In this document: one piece after another, positions 1 through 9,407 of the stretch
How positions within the stretch are numbered: the stretch's first letter is position 1
How the letters are laid out: each line of letters begins with the position of its first letter
NCBI RefSeq assembly: GCF_015710975.1
Contig: NZ_CP049783.1
Coordinates: 682,001 to 746,000, forward strand
DNA from: Paenibacillus polymyxa
Lineage (GTDB): Bacteria > Bacillota > Bacilli > Paenibacillales > Paenibacillaceae
Length of the DNA stretch: 64,000 nt
Reading direction: 5' to 3'
The notes under the pieces: model-generated
The model's input: only the letters and a program-made list of their open reading frames with translations
What the model was told of the DNA's origin: nothing
Databases searched by the model: none
Translations under genes and position numbers: made by a program

Positions 1-133
1 CATTGACTTGTGTCGATGCAGAATCCTTTGGTTTATTCTGAGCCGTTTGTCCTGTTTGTGATCCTGTTTCACAACCTGCTGCTACTATGGCTACGGCGAG
101 TAAAAGCACCCAAACCGATGTTTTTTTCTTCAT
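1..133 (-). CDS. Lipoprotein, N-terminal part only (cut by window edge)
   Basis: Reading leftward from an ATG at 133 gives 44 codons running off the window. The start is MKKKTSVWVLLLAVAIVAAG followed by Cys21, a textbook lipoprotein signal peptide with lipobox VAAGC, then a Gln/Thr/Ser-rich linker typical of surface substrate-binding proteins. An AAGGGG ribosome binding site lies about 10 bases upstream. The gene follows a membrane-anchored phosphate-binding-like protein on the same strand, so a PstS-type solute-binding lipoprotein is a reasonable guess, but no diagnostic domain is inside the window. The lipoprotein call is firm; the substrate is not known. Confidence 0.75.
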   Translation of the reverse strand, partial: MKKKTSVWVLLLAVAIVAAGCETGSQTGQTAQNKPKDSASTQVN

Positions 134-278
134 TTTTGTTCATCCCCTTAAGTTGTTGATATACTTGCTGCGCGGGTATTGTATTCACAGCAAAGCATAT
201 TCTATGTATTACCCTGCTGTATTGGTTTCACTCTTGCGGTGAATATACGATACTGACTGTATTCGAATCGTTATAGGA

Positions 279-1733
279 TTACGAGTTTACAGGAACAAAG
301 CCGCCTTTTTCAATGGCCTGAGTTCCTGCTTCGCTTTGCAGCCATTCGAGTAATCGTTGCATCGAAGCACGTGGCTTTTCGCCTTCGCGTGTAACTACAA
401 ACAGTTGGGCTGTGAATGGATATTGTTTCGAACGAATGTGTTCTTTGTCGGGCTCCACTCCATTAATAGATAAAAATTTGACCTCTTGACGATTATGCAT
501 CACATTTGCGAAATAATAAAATGAATAACCGAGCGCGTTGTGATCCTTGTCAAAATCAGCAATTGCATTAATCATCTCACCCATTATACCAATTCGGAGT
601 TCCCGAGGCGGTTCAGCCATGTCCTGACCTTTCATCACTTTCTTCTGCATATATGTTTGGCTTCCTGAGTTTTCCTCCCGCTGATAAGCAACGATCGGCT
701 GATTCTTGCCCCCTACTTCACGCCAGTTACGAATAGATCCTTCATATATGCTGCGCACCTGCTCCGAAGAAAGTCCGTTAACCGGATTGCCTTTATGAAC
801 GAGAAAAATAAACGCATCCCACCCGATAGGTGTAAGCTTCATTTGAATTCCCCGACTTTTCGCCAGGCGCAATTCCTCATCGGATGGACCCGCCACCAGT
901 ATCAGATCCGCCTTCTTTTCAATCAGATTGACATAAGCCTGATGTGTTGTGTTGAATCTCAGTTCGTGAGCCGCACGAACCTTGTTCATTCCGGTCAATT
1001 CATGCAGCATATCCTGTGCGAATGGAATGGCCGCTGTAGCGCCATCTACTACCGGAAAATCCCTCTCCGCAATGTACGGACGCTGAGGAAGCATGAGCGT
1101 AATCGTCAGCACAATGATGAGCGCAGCAGATATTGCAGCTACAACCCATTGCCATCTATGGTCCACCTTTCCGTGCTGGTCGGTCACCGCTGGATAGCGA
1201 TCTACCCCAACACCGACTACCATGCCAGCTATGGGCAGCAGTGCGGTCAGCAGAAACCAGATTCCACCGAGCTGTGTATATGACCCCAATACTTCCAGTA
1301 TAGGTTCCGCCCAAGCGTGATAGAGTGAAAAAAGCTCCCACGCTCCTCCAGATACTTCGGCAAGTTGGCCGCCAGATCCTCGTAGTCCTATAATCCACAA
1401 CCACAGCCCGCATAATAAGGATGCTAGCCCAGTCAGCATCAGCAGAAGCTTATGCATATTGGACATATGCGCACTCAAAGCACCATAAGCTGCAAAAATG
1501 AGACCGACCAGCCATACATATAGCAGCAATATTACAACCACGGTTATATCCGTCACACCTTCATGCCTCAGCAAATACTGCACTTGAGGTGCTACAACCA
1601 TACTCCAAATAATATTAAACATGACTGAAAACAATCCAAACATAAACGTACCGACCAGCCATGGCCAAAACCATGCTATCCGCACAGAATTGCCCTCTTT
1701 CGGCTTGCTTATAACTTCCTTTGGTTCAGACAT
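279..1733 (-). CDS. Membrane-anchored PstS-like substrate-binding protein
   Basis: A 484-residue protein. The ATG at 1733 (MSEPKEV) is preferred over longer starts because AGGGGG lies six bases before it. The N-terminal half has about five hydrophobic segments (roughly residues 20-45, 60-80, 90-115, 155-180, 200-220). The C-terminal half (about 232-484) looks like a type 2 periplasmic binding domain of the phosphate-binding PstS class, with the stretches GWDAFIFLVHKGNPV, IYEGSIRNWREVGG and EENSGSQTYM expected of that fold. The domain would face outward, tethered by the membrane part. No transporter permease or ATPase is adjacent inside the window, so it may sense or present an anion rather than serve a linked importer. 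Phosphate as ligand is inferred from fold likeness only. Confidence 0.7.
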   Translation of the reverse strand: MSEPKEVISKPKEGNSVRIAWFWPWLVGTFMFGLFSVMFNIIWSMVVAPQVQYLLRHEGVTDITVVVILLLYVWLVGLIFAAYGALSAHMSNMHKLLLMLTGLASLLCGLWLWIIGLRGSGGQLAEVSGGAWELFSLYHAWAEPILEVLGSYTQLGGIWFLLTALLPIAGMVVGVGVDRYPAVTDQHGKVDHRWQWVVAAISAALIIVLTITLMLPQRPYIAERDFPVVDGATAAIPFAQDMLHELTGMNKVRAAHELRFNTTHQAYVNLIEKKADLILVAGPSDEELRLAKSRGIQMKLTPIGWDAFIFLVHKGNPVNGLSSEQVRSIYEGSIRNWREVGGKNQPIVAYQREENSGSQTYMQKKVMKGQDMAEPPRELRIGIMGEMINAIADFDKDHNALGYSFYYFANVMHNRQEVKFLSINGVEPDKEHIRSKQYPFTAQLFVVTREGEKPRASMQRLLEWLQSEAGTQAIEKGGFVPVNS

Positions 1734-1840
1734 GTACATCCCCCTATATCTTATAAATGAAATGAGTCTGTAAGCTATTGCTTCTTCATTGTACAATTAT
1801 GGTAAAGATTAGTATACGAAAGGGTAGTAAAAATGACAAA

Positions 1841-1869
1841 AAGGCCTCCCCTACAGGATAGGCCTCTTT
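1841..1869 (-). terminator. Rho-independent terminator after the methyltransferase gene
   Basis: Inverted repeat AGAGGCC/GGCCT with a short loop. Read on the minus strand it is followed by TTTTTG and a second T run. It lies just past the methyltransferase stop at 1885. Confidence 0.75.
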
Positions 1870-1884
1870 GGTATCGAATCTTCT

Positions 1885-2649
1885 CTATATCGCTCTGGCA
1901 TGGATTAAAAAACGATGCTGCTTCACGTCCCAATAACCATCACGTTTAATATCCAAATACAGACTATACAGCTGTTCTATATATTTCTCTGGCTGGAAGT
2001 CTGCAATCTGCCATTCAATAACTTTTAAGTAATAGACAATCGCTCCAATATCGTAAAAGCGCTGGATCGGAAACTGTTCCCGCTGCTCTACGATTTCAAA
2101 ACCATTACTTTTCAAACCTGCAATTGCTTGAGGAAGAGTCCAGTCCGCATACACGTAATCAGGTGCTCCCAAGCGGGCGTTAAGGCCTGCACAATCCAAG
2201 CCTCCTGCCTGTTGAGTCAAAAACGTACCTCCTGAACGCAAAATACGGTGCACTTCCGCTGGCGAAAATGACTCATGCTTGTTCAGCACAAGGTCGAACC
2301 CAGCATCGTCAAACGGAAGGGAATCGTCATCATGAATAGCCATCACGCGCACACCCAGCGGCTCCAATCTTTGCTTGGCGATAGGTACGTTCGGTGCATA
2401 TGCCTCTGTCGCACATATGATCTCTGGAAAAGGGCGCAACTGCGACAAGAACTCTCCCCCGCCTGTTCCCATATCCAGCATCGCCTTCGAGGCATGCATC
2501 AACGCCAAAGCCTTGCTGGCATAAGACCAGTCCAAAGGCTCGCTCGCCACTCGTCCCGTGTCCGAAATGAATGAAAAATCCCATCCGGAAAATGACTGTT
2601 TATGATGATCCAACAACTGTAGAAATTCACGATCTTCTGTATATTTCAT
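1885..2649 (-). CDS. Class I SAM-dependent methyltransferase
   Basis: A 254-residue soluble protein starting at ATG 2649, nine bases after a GGAGGAG site. Motif I for S-adenosylmethionine binding is at residues 57-66 (MLDMGTGGGE). An acidic post-I segment (CATEAYAPN), the DLVLNKHESF segment and the HRILRSGGTFLTQQ segment follow, the usual order for a Rossmann-fold methyltransferase of the UbiE/Methyltransf_11 class. No N-terminal zinc-finger Cys cluster is present, which argues against an RlmA-type rRNA methylase. The substrate cannot be read from the sequence. It appears to be a single-gene unit with its own terminator. Confidence 0.8.
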   Translation of the reverse strand: MKYTEDREFLQLLDHHKQSFSGWDFSFISDTGRVASEPLDWSYASKALALMHASKAMLDMGTGGGEFLSQLRPFPEIICATEAYAPNVPIAKQRLEPLGVRVMAIHDDDSLPFDDAGFDLVLNKHESFSPAEVHRILRSGGTFLTQQAGGLDCAGLNARLGAPDYVYADWTLPQAIAGLKSNGFEIVEQREQFPIQRFYDIGAIVYYLKVIEWQIADFQPEKYIEQLYSLYLDIKRDGYWDVKQHRFLIHARAI

Positions 2650-2863
2650 ATTTTTTTGCTCCTCCACTATTGGACTGTACAATATTGAACTCTTCTCTCT
2701 GTATGTTCTACGTTGTATCACTCTGGTCTCTATTTATGTCCGTTCTAATGTGGAGGAGCTCTTGCCCGTCGATGAGGTTGTTATATGTCGTGTCCGAACC
2801 ATCCCATGTTCATCTACCTCCGTCCATATTCCCTCTAAACCAGATACTGTCCCTCGTAGGAGC

Positions 2864-4960
2864 TTAAGGAACTGCCGGTAATGCCTTGGCAAGCTCCGGT
2901 GTCATATCGTTCGGAGTAAAATAGTAATAGCGTGTATGGGGATCTGAACTAAATAAAGGTTTGATCTTGACTTGAACCAAGTAAGTGCCTTTCGCCATAT
3001 CTGGAGTATAGCTATTAGATCTACGCTTTTCCAGTACAGTGCTCCACAGCTTCGGATCTTCAATCGTTATTGCTTTGTGCTTTTGTTGAATGCTTCTAAA
3101 TATTTTATAGTCTTCAATATATTGATTGGGTTGATAAGGCTCCATTTCCTGAGAAATAATAGGAACAGCCCGTATCGAAAAAATATCCTTGGAATCAATG
3201 ATGACCTTATCCGCATACCCTTTTTGCTCTAGCCAATCTGTAAGCTTGTGATATGAAGCCGGCCAATTAAATGAAATTTCACGATGCCAGCTCGGTTCGT
3301 TATTGGTAGAGGATGACTCTTTATTTGTAATAGAAACATTCCCCAGAGGGTATCGATGTGATTGCATTTCGCTATAACTCATATTTAATACTTCTTCTCT
3401 GAGTACAGCTTCAAATTCACGAGTTTCTTTGGGATTGGTTAAAACCACTCGTCTTTCATTATCATCTACGGATTCGATATTGATCGTCTCTGCTTTTCCT
3501 TGCAGCTTATCCAGCTTGTATCTCACCGTTTTATAAGGCTCTGCTTCCATCACTTTAGTCAGTTCTGTCCGGAAAGGCTTCTCCGGGAATGTATAGCGGC
3601 GAGTCATGGTGGAACCATCATCCAAACGGTAGACTATGAATGCCGATTCGACGGCCAGGTTTTTGGACAACATTTTCTCGCCAGCTGCATGTGCACGTAC
3701 GAGTTCTCGATGTAAATTCAGTACAGAGGCGATATAGGCCCTATCTTGGGAGTAATAAGCTTCTTTTTCTGCATCTCCCCCTAGAGGCTCCTCTTGCCCG
3801 ACATAAACTTTTTCTACGGAGTGTGCTGTTGGAATCCGTCCCTCATAACCCAACCAACCTGAAATCGGGATATACAGTACCAGCCCCATGATCACACCGT
3901 AAACGACCATTTCCACCAAAGCACGAACACGCACAATTTGCCACGTCTTGCGGACGACCATTTCTACAACGATATAGCCTAAAATAGCTCCAAGTGCATA
4001 CCCGAAAATCGACCAATTAGCTCCTCTTGTACCTGCATTATAAAAATAATCGCCTAGTACAAGCATGGCGCATAGTATAACCCCTGCCTTGAACAAAGGT
4101 TGAAAGAAAGAAAACGCTATAGCCTGAGTCGCCTTTTCGACCAAGCGTTTACGATACAAACCATAACTCAAGGCGACAAACAGCACAGAGATACCTAGAT
4201 AGGCGAGTAGCTCCATGTAAGAAAAGGCGCGCTGTGGCAAGTTGTCCATAATGCGTACAAACGGCGATAAGTTTTCCCAAACATTATTATTGCTGCGAAA
4301 CTCCGAGCCATTAATATATTGAACAACGGTTTCTCGCACCCGCACATATCCGTATAAATTACGTTCCAGAAAACGCCCTATCATCATGAATAGAAACTGA
4401 GGCAATAGCAGCAAAACATACACTACTACGGTCTGTAGCAACGATTGTCCCACACAAATCCCTACAAACACAGTAAAAGTAAACAAGAAAATCGTAAGGA
4501 CGGACACAACCAAAGCCCACGATCCAACGTCATTAATTTGAAAAATATAAGGCAGTTCGACTGACGTGTTAACCCAAGCAGTTACTCCCGCAGTCAGCCA
4601 TACAGGTACAAGTAAAAGAACAAGACCGCTAATTAAATGTGACGTTAATAGATGCTCTCTACGCAAAGGTAGGCTATGATACAAATCGGATGGCCCCTGT
4701 CGCTGAACAAAACGAAGCAGCATCACACCTGCCAGCACGGGTACGGTCATTAAAATTAATTTTTGCAATTCATTACCCGAGTTTGTGCTATCGAACAAGC
4801 TTTTTAAAACCACTCGCGGTTGTTCATCACCAGTGCTCATAAACAATGGCAGCGGTACTGTAAACAGCAATCCTGCCAAGTACAATAGACCGATCCAGCC
4901 ATGCTGTCTCAGGCATTGGCGAATTACGCCGCCGCTACAGAAGAATCGGTTGGATGTCAT
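2864..4960 (-). CDS. ABC-2 type transporter permease with large extracytoplasmic domain
   Basis: A 698-residue membrane protein. The start is taken at ATG 4960 (MTSNRFFC), nine bases after GGAGG; this overlaps the end of the ATPase gene by 26 bases. About six to eight hydrophobic segments fill residues 20-400 (for example LIYLAGLLFTVPLPLF, LILMTVPVLAGVMLLRFV, VVVYVLLLLPQFLFMMI). A hydrophilic C-terminal domain of about 300 residues follows, probably outside the membrane. It is much longer than B. subtilis YtrC/YtrD permeases (about 330 residues) but sits in the same GntR-ATPase-permease order, so it is probably the membrane partner of the ATPase next to it. Substrate unknown; cell-envelope stress or peptide export would fit YtrA-family loci. 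Confidence 0.75.
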   Translation of the reverse strand: MTSNRFFCSGGVIRQCLRQHGWIGLLYLAGLLFTVPLPLFMSTGDEQPRVVLKSLFDSTNSGNELQKLILMTVPVLAGVMLLRFVQRQGPSDLYHSLPLRREHLLTSHLISGLVLLLVPVWLTAGVTAWVNTSVELPYIFQINDVGSWALVVSVLTIFLFTFTVFVGICVGQSLLQTVVVYVLLLLPQFLFMMIGRFLERNLYGYVRVRETVVQYINGSEFRSNNNVWENLSPFVRIMDNLPQRAFSYMELLAYLGISVLFVALSYGLYRKRLVEKATQAIAFSFFQPLFKAGVILCAMLVLGDYFYNAGTRGANWSIFGYALGAILGYIVVEMVVRKTWQIVRVRALVEMVVYGVIMGLVLYIPISGWLGYEGRIPTAHSVEKVYVGQEEPLGGDAEKEAYYSQDRAYIASVLNLHRELVRAHAAGEKMLSKNLAVESAFIVYRLDDGSTMTRRYTFPEKPFRTELTKVMEAEPYKTVRYKLDKLQGKAETINIESVDDNERRVVLTNPKETREFEAVLREEVLNMSYSEMQSHRYPLGNVSITNKESSSTNNEPSWHREISFNWPASYHKLTDWLEQKGYADKVIIDSKDIFSIRAVPIISQEMEPYQPNQYIEDYKIFRSIQQKHKAITIEDPKLWSTVLEKRRSNSYTPDMAKGTYLVQVKIKPLFSSDPHTRYYYFTPNDMTPELAKALPAVP

Positions 4961-5837
4961 AACCTGCGTCCTCCATTTCATAAATGAAAATTTCTTCAAG
5001 CGTCAACGGCAGCAAATCGAACACATGCGGCTCATACGCTTCAATCGTTTCTGCAATCCGCTCTCGCTCACCCCGGATGATAAGCAGCAGAACACTGCCC
5101 CTCCGCTCCTTATGTACAACCGAAAGTTGGCCACAGACAGCTTCCTCATGCATGCTGTCCCGAAAGGCAACCTGCACCTTATGCGTATCGGATTTAAGGT
5201 CATCCACCTCTTTTTCCAACAGCATCCGACCTTGGTGCATAATGCCGACATGATCACACATGTCTTCAATCTCACGCAAATTATGAGATGAGATCACGAC
5301 GGTCATCTCACGTGCTGCGGTTTCTTGGAACAAGAGATTTTTGATCATTCTACGCATCACGGGGTCCAGACCATCAATGGGTTCATCCAAAACCAGCAGC
5401 TCTGGCATGCAGCTCAAGGCAAGCAAAAAAGCGGCTTGGCGCTTCATCCCCTTGGAAAAACGGTGAAGTTTGCGCTTCGGGTCCAGCTTGAAAATCTCCG
5501 TAAGCTGTGTGTAGCGTTCTTCACTCCAACTTGGATAAATGGAGCGGTAAAACCGGGCCATCTGACGAATTGTCGCTTGCGGGAAAAAATAAGGGGTATC
5601 CGGCAAAAACAGAATGTGCTGCTTGGCTTCAGGCTGCTCATACACCGGCTGTCCACCGATTAGCACCTTACCAGTATCCGGCCGGTAAATCCCGGCAATG
5701 ATTTTGAGCAAGGTCGTTTTCCCTGCCCCGTTCGAGCCCAGCAGTCCAAAAATGGAGCCCTTCTTTACCGTCAGGGCGAGCTGATCGACAGCCTTTTCTT
5801 CCGTAAATGTCTTTGTGACTTCCCTTAATTCAATCAA
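4935..5837 (-). CDS. ABC transporter ATP-binding protein (YtrB-like)
   Basis: A 300-residue ATPase. Walker A GSNGAGKT lies at residues 34-41, an LSGGQ-equivalent signature FSKGM at 127-131, and Walker B LLVLDEP at 147-153 followed by the D-loop GLDP. The H-loop histidine is in VISSHNL. It starts at TTG 5837, seven bases after GGGGG, and overlaps the GntR stop by 8 bases, so translation is probably coupled. It belongs to the CcmA/YtrB class of cytoplasmic ATPases that pair with separate ABC-2 permeases, here the downstream gene. Family call firm, substrate unknown. Confidence 0.88.
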   Translation of the reverse strand: MIELREVTKTFTEEKAVDQLALTVKKGSIFGLLGSNGAGKTTLLKIIAGIYRPDTGKVLIGGQPVYEQPEAKQHILFLPDTPYFFPQATIRQMARFYRSIYPSWSEERYTQLTEIFKLDPKRKLHRFSKGMKRQAAFLLALSCMPELLVLDEPIDGLDPVMRRMIKNLLFQETAAREMTVVISSHNLREIEDMCDHVGIMHQGRMLLEKEVDDLKSDTHKVQVAFRDSMHEEAVCGQLSVVHKERRGSVLLLIIRGERERIAETIEAYEPHVFDLLPLTLEEIFIYEMEDAGYDIQPILL

Positions 5838-6219
5838 GGGACATCCCCCTTTCCTTTGTTTGCATAGCTTCCACGTATATGTCGTCCACTTCCTGCTGTG
5901 TAAAACCGAAATGGACAGCTTCGATCATCAGTTTTAACAATGCCGCCCGAATCTCATCCCGCTTTATTTGTTGCGGCTGCTGCTGGGTAGGCGTGACAAA
6001 GCTGCCTTTGCCCTGAACGGAATAAATATATCCTTCGCGTTCCAGCTCGCGATACGCTTTCTGAATCGTATTCGGATTCACCGTAAGTTGAGCGGACAAT
6101 GCCCGTACAGAAGGCAATTGCTCATCCGGCTGAAGCGATCCGTACACGATCATTTCCTTAACCTTCTCCATAAGCTGTTCGTAGATCGGCTTACGGCTGC
6201 GGATATCCAGCTCGAACAT
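5830..6219 (-). CDS. GntR-family (YtrA subfamily) transcriptional regulator
   Basis: A 129-residue protein starting at ATG 6219, six bases after GGAGG. The winged helix-turn-helix spans about residues 10-75 (PIYEQLMEKVKEMI, LPSVRALSAQLTVNPNTIQKAYRELEREG in two parts, ending GKGSFV). Only about 50 residues follow, the short C-terminal helical dimerisation tail that defines the YtrA subfamily and lacks a ligand domain. It is the first gene of an operon with the ATPase and permease downstream and most likely represses that operon through the palindrome at 6266-6310. YtrA regulators in other Firmicutes respond to envelope-active compounds; that is family knowledge, not seen here. Confidence 0.88.
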   Translation of the reverse strand: MFELDIRSRKPIYEQLMEKVKEMIVYGSLQPDEQLPSVRALSAQLTVNPNTIQKAYRELEREGYIYSVQGKGSFVTPTQQQPQQIKRDEIRAALLKLMIEAVHFGFTQQEVDDIYVEAMQTKERGMSLD

Positions 6220-6265
6220 GGACTTCCTCCTTTCAACACTGGCTCAAATTCATGTATACATGTTC

Positions 6266-6310
6266 AACTGTTCTAACTGTACTATCATTAATAGTACAGT
6301 TAGAACAGTT
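6266..6310. promoter_or_regulatory. Perfect palindrome with 20-bp arms, likely GntR operator
   Basis: Arms at 6266-6285 and 6291-6310 are exact reverse complements, separated by CATTA. Each arm contains AACTGTTCTAACTGTAC. It covers the -10/-35 spacer of the operon promoter, as expected for an autorepressor site. A second smaller palindrome CATGTATACATG is at 6251-6262. Confidence 0.75.
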
Positions 6311-6316
6311 TGTCAA
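6288..6316 (-). promoter_or_regulatory. SigA-type promoter of the GntR-ABC operon
   Basis: On the minus strand, TTGACA (6316-6311), a 17-base spacer and TATTAA (6293-6288). The -35 abuts the palindrome and the spacer equals its outer arm, so operator occupancy would block RNA polymerase. Confidence 0.7.
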
Positions 6317-6342
6317 TCTTTTCTTTGGACATTTCTTACAAA

Positions 6343-6378
6343 AAATAGCCGCGATGCAGAATGCATCACGGCTATTTC
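6343..6378 (-). terminator. Terminator after the PAS kinase gene
   Basis: Stem AAATAGCCG(T/C)GATGCA with its complement across a small loop. On the minus strand it is followed by TTTTTTG. It lies four bases past the kinase stop codon. Confidence 0.8.
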
Positions 6379-6381
6379 TTT

Positions 6382-9057
6382 TTAGCCTTCCTTTGAATCA
6401 TAAGGCTGATCACGGCTTATATTCGCAAGTGTGTGCCCTTCCGGCAGTTTTAGATCCAGTTGGAACCGGAATGTTGCTCCTCTGGCCTCGTCACTATCTA
6501 CACCAATGGAACCCCCCATTAGCTTGACCAGGTTTTTGCAGATGGACAAGCCAAGACCTGTCCCTCCATATTTCCGGTTCAGTGCCGGATGAAGCTGGGA
6601 AAAAGGCTGAAACAACAAATGCTGACGGTCTGCCGGGATGCCGATTCCAGTATCCGTTACACTAAACTCAATCAGGCATTTCTTTTTACGGCGGCTGTAA
6701 GCCTTTCTCTCCACAAAAATATTTACACGCCCTCGCTCCGTAAATTTGATCGCATTGCTCACCAAGTTCACCAATATCTGTCGGATACGCACATGATCAC
6801 CGACTAGCATCCCTGGCATTTCCTGATCTATATGCCATTCTAGCTGGATTCCTTTTTCCATAGCCTGCGTCATAAATAGGTCAGCTACACTGCCAACCAC
6901 ATCCTCCAGCACAAAAGACTCATGCAGCAACGACATTTTGCCAGCTTCGATTTTGCTCAAATCCAGTATCTCATTCAATATCTGCATCAAAGCGTTGCTA
7001 CTGCTGGTAATAATATCGATATAGCTACGCTGCTCCTCATCTAATTCCGTGTCTGCCAGTAATCCTGCCATGCCTATAATGCCGTTCATCGGTGTACGAA
7101 GCTCATGACTCATCACAGACAGGAATTCTGACTTGGCTCGATCGGCGCGTTCGGCAGACTCCTTGGCCCGAATAATCTCCTTTTCATTCGTCCTGTCTAC
7201 AAAAACCATCACCGCTCCTTTTCGTTCGCCGTTATCCATCAAAGGGCTGATTCGATAGGAGGCCAGAAAACTGGACCCGTCTTTTTTCCAAAATACAGCT
7301 TCCTCTGCCTGATAAGAAGCGCCGCTGCGAATCGCTTGGAGAATAGAAGCCTGCTCGTCCGGAAAATGGCTGCCTATTTCGTCAGCATGGCGAATGACGT
7401 CTATACATGAACCGTTCAGCGGGTTGGCTGATCCTATGCCGAACATCTCAACAGCTGCCGGGTTCATAAAGCGGACATGTCCTTCGGTATTCAAACCCAC
7501 AATTCCTTCGGATACTGCATTCAAAATAAGCGAATGTTCGTTACTGAGCTTTTCAATCTGAGCAATGTAGTTTTTAAGAGGGGTAACATTCTCTATAATC
7601 CCGTAACAGCCTACAATTTCTTCTTGCACGAAAATCGGGATATTCGTCATCTTGATGAATAGACGCTCCCCCTCCTTATGTATGAATTCCGATTCATAGG
7701 TTTGTGTCTCCCCCTGTTTGGCCATTTCGATATGTCGTTTGATTTTGTCCTGTTCCTCAGAGGAAGCCATGACAAGTATTTCAGCTCCAAGCAGCTCATC
7801 CCTCGTATAACCCGTAAGCTTCTCCAAACTCGGATTCACGCTCAAAATATGACCTTCCATATTCATGGCGCATATCCCGAGTGGATTATGCTGAAATAGT
7901 GACTTATAACGGTTTTCACTTTCACGAAGACGTTGCTCGATTTCCCGGTGCTCTGTAACATCCTGTATCATCCCGACTACTTGAACAGGCTTGCCTGCAT
8001 GCTCGTCCATCTCAGCTTCCCAGATCGAGCGCAGTACCTTCTGTTCCCCATTGGGCAATACAATCCGGTAAAAGGTTTCTTCGTGAATTCCCTTTAAGAT
8101 CACGTTGTTGATAATTTGCTTCATCCGTTCCGTATCTTCGGGATGAACTGCCTTCATGAAAGCGTCAATACTTGTTTCAACCGGCTTGACACGATAGCCA
8201 AATATGCTGCGAAATTCCTTGGAAAAATGCATAACATTGTTGACCAGATCCCAGTCCCATGAGCCGAACATCGCCAACTGTTGAGCTTTTGCCAGGTTCT
8301 CCTCGCTCTTCTGGCGCTCTGTGATATTTCGTCCGATGGATAGAACTCGCTTGATCTTGCCCTGTTCATCCCGAATAATACGGTACGATACTTCCAGCCA
8401 CAAATAATGCCCGTCCTTATGACGTACACGCCGCTTCATGATGCCTGTTTCCTTGAACATTCCATGTACACGCATGTAATCGGCATCTTCGATATGGTAA
8501 AATTGAAGCCGTTTTTTGCCGAGCATTTCCTGCTTCGTATAGCCAAGGAGTTTTTCCACCGAAGGAGAAATATATTGAAGTATGCCGTCTGCCGTGCTGT
8601 AAGAGATGACATCCGGCGTATTTTCGGTAATCAACATGTACAAATCCTCATTGTCCGAAAGCACCTGCTCCATGTCCTTTTTCTCCGTGACATCCATTGC
8701 ATACGCAATCAAATAAGATTGTTCGGTAGCCTCATCATCAAATATGGTTAATTCCAGCGATAGCCAGACAGTTGTTCCCCGTTTATGCTTCAAACGCAGC
8801 TCTGTCTTGTAGACTTGATCCGTAGCCTTTAGCCAACCTGCATAGGCCTCCCTCAGCCCTTGCTGATCCTGAGCCTCATTATACAAGAGATGGTAATATC
8901 GGATATCCAGTAATTCCTCCTGCTCATATCCGACCATTTTGCAAAAGGCGGGATTGACATAAAGACACTTCCCCTCCCTCGACAAAATCACGATTCCTGT
9001 CGGGGCATGATTATACATATGTTCCAGCAAAGGCAGTCGTTGAGCAGCAGAAAACAA
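6382..9057 (-). CDS. Multi-PAS sensor histidine kinase (orphan)
   Basis: An 891-residue cytoplasmic kinase without membrane segments. TTG 9057 is chosen as start because GAGGAGGAG lies six bases upstream; the longer open frame would begin inside a hairpin. Five PAS modules are visible at about 6-120, 127-245, 255-370, 380-495 and 510-620, each with the typical (V/S)NPxxxxxxGYxxEELL-like core. The dimerisation/phosphoacceptor helix follows, with His651 in [13 protein letters not shown], then N box [14 protein letters not shown]1 VTDTGIGIP and G2 [11 protein letters not shown]. There is no receiver domain and no response regulator nearby, so its partner is elsewhere; soluble multi-PAS kinases in spore formers often feed the Spo0 phosphorelay, which is inference here. 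Confidence 0.9.
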   Translation of the reverse strand: MFSAAQRLPLLEHMYNHAPTGIVILSREGKCLYVNPAFCKMVGYEQEELLDIRYYHLLYNEAQDQQGLREAYAGWLKATDQVYKTELRLKHKRGTTVWLSLELTIFDDEATEQSYLIAYAMDVTEKKDMEQVLSDNEDLYMLITENTPDVISYSTADGILQYISPSVEKLLGYTKQEMLGKKRLQFYHIEDADYMRVHGMFKETGIMKRRVRHKDGHYLWLEVSYRIIRDEQGKIKRVLSIGRNITERQKSEENLAKAQQLAMFGSWDWDLVNNVMHFSKEFRSIFGYRVKPVETSIDAFMKAVHPEDTERMKQIINNVILKGIHEETFYRIVLPNGEQKVLRSIWEAEMDEHAGKPVQVVGMIQDVTEHREIEQRLRESENRYKSLFQHNPLGICAMNMEGHILSVNPSLEKLTGYTRDELLGAEILVMASSEEQDKIKRHIEMAKQGETQTYESEFIHKEGERLFIKMTNIPIFVQEEIVGCYGIIENVTPLKNYIAQIEKLSNEHSLILNAVSEGIVGLNTEGHVRFMNPAAVEMFGIGSANPLNGSCIDVIRHADEIGSHFPDEQASILQAIRSGASYQAEEAVFWKKDGSSFLASYRISPLMDNGERKGAVMVFVDRTNEKEIIRAKESAERADRAKSEFLSVMSHELRTPMNGIIGMAGLLADTELDEEQRSYIDIITSSSNALMQILNEILDLSKIEAGKMSLLHESFVLEDVVGSVADLFMTQAMEKGIQLEWHIDQEMPGMLVGDHVRIRQILVNLVSNAIKFTERGRVNIFVERKAYSRRKKKCLIEFSVTDTGIGIPADRQHLLFQPFSQLHPALNRKYGGTGLGLSICKNLVKLMGGSIGVDSDEARGATFRFQLDLKLPEGHTLANISRDQPYDSKEG

Positions 9058-9106
9058 ATGAATCTCCTCCTCTATATGAAAGACATTAAAACATGTATGC
9101 ACAAAA

Positions 9107-9134
9107 GATTGCCGATGCAGGTTCATCGGCAATC
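9107..9134 (-). terminator. Perfect hairpin in the 5' leader of the PAS kinase gene
   Basis: Eleven-bp perfect arms GATTGCCGATG (9107-9117 and 9124-9134) with a 6-base loop. On the minus strand it is followed by TTTTG, about 50 bases before the kinase start. A TATAAT-like box at 9277-9272 implies a leader of about 200 bases, so the hairpin could act as an attenuator. A run of seven T about ten bases past the stem on the plus strand makes it a weaker candidate there. Confidence 0.5.
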
Positions 9135-9330
9135 TCTAGATTATTTTTTTATACCACCCGGCTAAGAAAATGACGCAAAAATCGCTCAGCAGTGAGTTGC
9201 AATTGCCTTCTCTACCGAGATGTTGCTAAAAGTGGTTGTTGACCCCCACAGTAGATTAGTATTCTTTCTTCATTATACACAATTTGAATGCTTATTCCCT
9301 TGGTCATCGAATTCTTTATTTGAAGACGTT

Positions 9331-9366
9331 AAAAAAGGCTACAGCAGTTGTGCCGCAGCCCTTTTT
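9331..9366 (-). terminator. Terminator after the GH6 cellulase gene
   Basis: Ten-pair stem (two G-U pairs) between GGCTGCGGCA and TGCTGTAGCC on the minus strand, followed by TTTTTT. It lies about 45 bases past the stop of the cellulase gene. Confidence 0.8.
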
Positions 9367-9407
9367 CAACAATTATCAGTTATTCAAGTGTATATATTCA
9401 CCTATTC

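Noticed and set aside
2650..2863. Short minus-strand frames between methyltransferase and permease (for example after GGACGGAGG near 2817)
   Set aside because: Ten codons or fewer with poor spacing, and no recognisable sequence; more likely chance.
9135..9265. Possible T-box or c-di-GMP riboswitch suggested by CCGGGTGGTAT in the kinase leader
   Set aside because: The T-box consensus AGGGTGGNACCGCG is not completed and the c-di-GMP core (CAGGGCAAACC with GACGCAAAGCC) is absent.
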